Below are positions 6,196 through 6,506 of a stretch of DNA of 6,506 nucleotides, piece after piece. Both the position numbers and the translations under genes were made by a program. Every line of letters starts with the position of its first letter. Positions within the stretch are counted from its first letter, which is position 1. The notes under the pieces are model-generated. The model saw only the letters and a program-made list of their open reading frames with translations. It made no database searches and was not told the origin of the DNA. This DNA is from Pseudomonadota bacterium (lineage in GTDB: Bacteria > Pseudomonadota > Gammaproteobacteria > Steroidobacterales > Steroidobacteraceae), in contig JAEZCN010000209.1 in assembly GCA_023433515.1 (NCBI GenBank), positions 1-6,506 of the forward strand, read 5' to 3'.

Positions 6196-6506
6196 CTAGC
6201 GATCCTGCTCCTTCGCGAACACGTAACCCGCGCCACGCAGCGTGAGGATGCGGCGCGGCCGCTTCGGGTCGTCCTCGATCGCCGCGCGCAGCCGCGATAC
6301 GTGCACGTCGATGGATCGGTCGTATTCCTCGAGCGCCGTGCCGCGCGTCAGGTCCATCAATGATTCGCGCGACAACACGCGGCCCGCGCGTTCGGCCAAT
6401 GCCACGAGCAATGCGAACTGGTGACTCGTGAGCGTCTTGCGTTGCCCGTCCACCCTCACCTCGCGCGCACCCGTGTCGATCTCGACCCGCCCGAAGCGCA
6501 TCACCT
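6196..6506 (-). CDS. OmpR/PhoB-family response regulator, C-terminal DNA-binding part (cut by window edge)
   Basis: About 102 residues of the C-terminus are visible and the frame runs open off the right edge, so the receiver domain with its phospho-accepting Asp lies outside. The visible part is a complete winged-helix output domain. It has an N-terminal strand segment (FGRVEIDTGAREVRVDG), LTSHQFALLVALAERAG leading into the first helix, an OmpR-like transactivation loop (LMDLTRGTALEEYD), the recognition helix RSIDVHVSRLRAAIE and the wing strand ILTLRGAGYVF. The stretch from LMDLTRG to GYVF resembles E. coli OmpR more than PhoB. The GTG/ATG codons at 6504-6499 are within the linker and are not the true start. 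The stop codon TAG (6198-6196) touches the ATG of the histidine kinase gene, so the two form one operon and one phosphorelay. Its target genes are not visible here. Confidence 0.93.
   Translation of the reverse strand, partial: VMRFGRVEIDTGAREVRVDGQRKTLTSHQFALLVALAERAGRVLSRESLMDLTRGTALEEYDRSIDVHVSRLRAAIEDDPKRPRRILTLRGAGYVFAKEQDR
6203..6213 (-). promoter_or_regulatory. Ribosome binding site of the histidine kinase inside the regulator gene
   Basis: On the minus strand AAGGAG (6213-6208) and AGGA (6206-6203) lie within the last codons of the response regulator, 12 and 7 bases upstream of the histidine kinase ATG at 6195. This supports that start and suggests re-initiation by ribosomes finishing the regulator. 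Confidence 0.6.

Noticed and set aside
1..6506. CRISPR arrays, tRNA or rRNA genes, insertion sequences
   Set aside because: I saw no regularly spaced repeats, no tRNA-like or rRNA sequence, and no transposase or terminal inverted repeats.

Overview
The window is GC-rich (roughly two thirds G+C, my estimate) and carries five protein-coding genes, one of them cut by the right edge. The codon use, a Sec-exported c-type cytochrome, a TIGR02999-type ECF sigma factor paired with a Ser/Thr kinase, and an OmpR-type two-component system all point to a Gram-negative proteobacterium. My best guess is a gammaproteobacterium of the Xanthomonadales/Steroidobacter kind, but no marker here fixes the taxonomy.

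Layout, left to right. Positions 1-59 are extremely GC-rich and include an uninterrupted run of 12 C. Positions 60-1397 (minus) encode an exported di-heme cytochrome of the cytochrome c peroxidase/MauG superfamily. A 193-base divergent region (1398-1590) separates it from a two-gene unit on the plus strand. That unit is an ECF-like sigma factor (1591-2148) followed 32 bases later by a Hanks-type Ser/Thr kinase with one membrane span and a long C-terminal TPR region (best start 2181, end 5228). Converging on it from the right is a minus-strand two-component operon. The OmpR/PhoB-type response regulator (only its DNA-binding domain is in the window, 6196-6506) is followed with no gap by its sensor histidine kinase (5203-6195). 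The last 26 bases of that kinase gene overlap the end of the Ser/Thr kinase gene.

How the parts may work together. No anti-sigma factor gene is visible. The sigma factor belongs to the class controlled by a partner Ser/Thr kinase, and its region 2.2 has Ser and Thr where ordinary ECF factors have acidic residues. This fits activation by phosphorylation. The kinase is predicted to place its TPR region in the periplasm, so it could relay an envelope signal to the sigma factor. The divergently transcribed peroxidase-like cytochrome is a plausible but unproven target. The histidine kinase/response regulator pair is a second, probably independent envelope-sensing system. Most of the architecture matches known families. 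The most notable details are the Ser/Thr substitution in the sigma factor, a low-GC, rare-codon insert in the ATP lid of the histidine kinase, a hairpin abutting the ribosome binding site of the Ser/Thr kinase, and the C12 tract.
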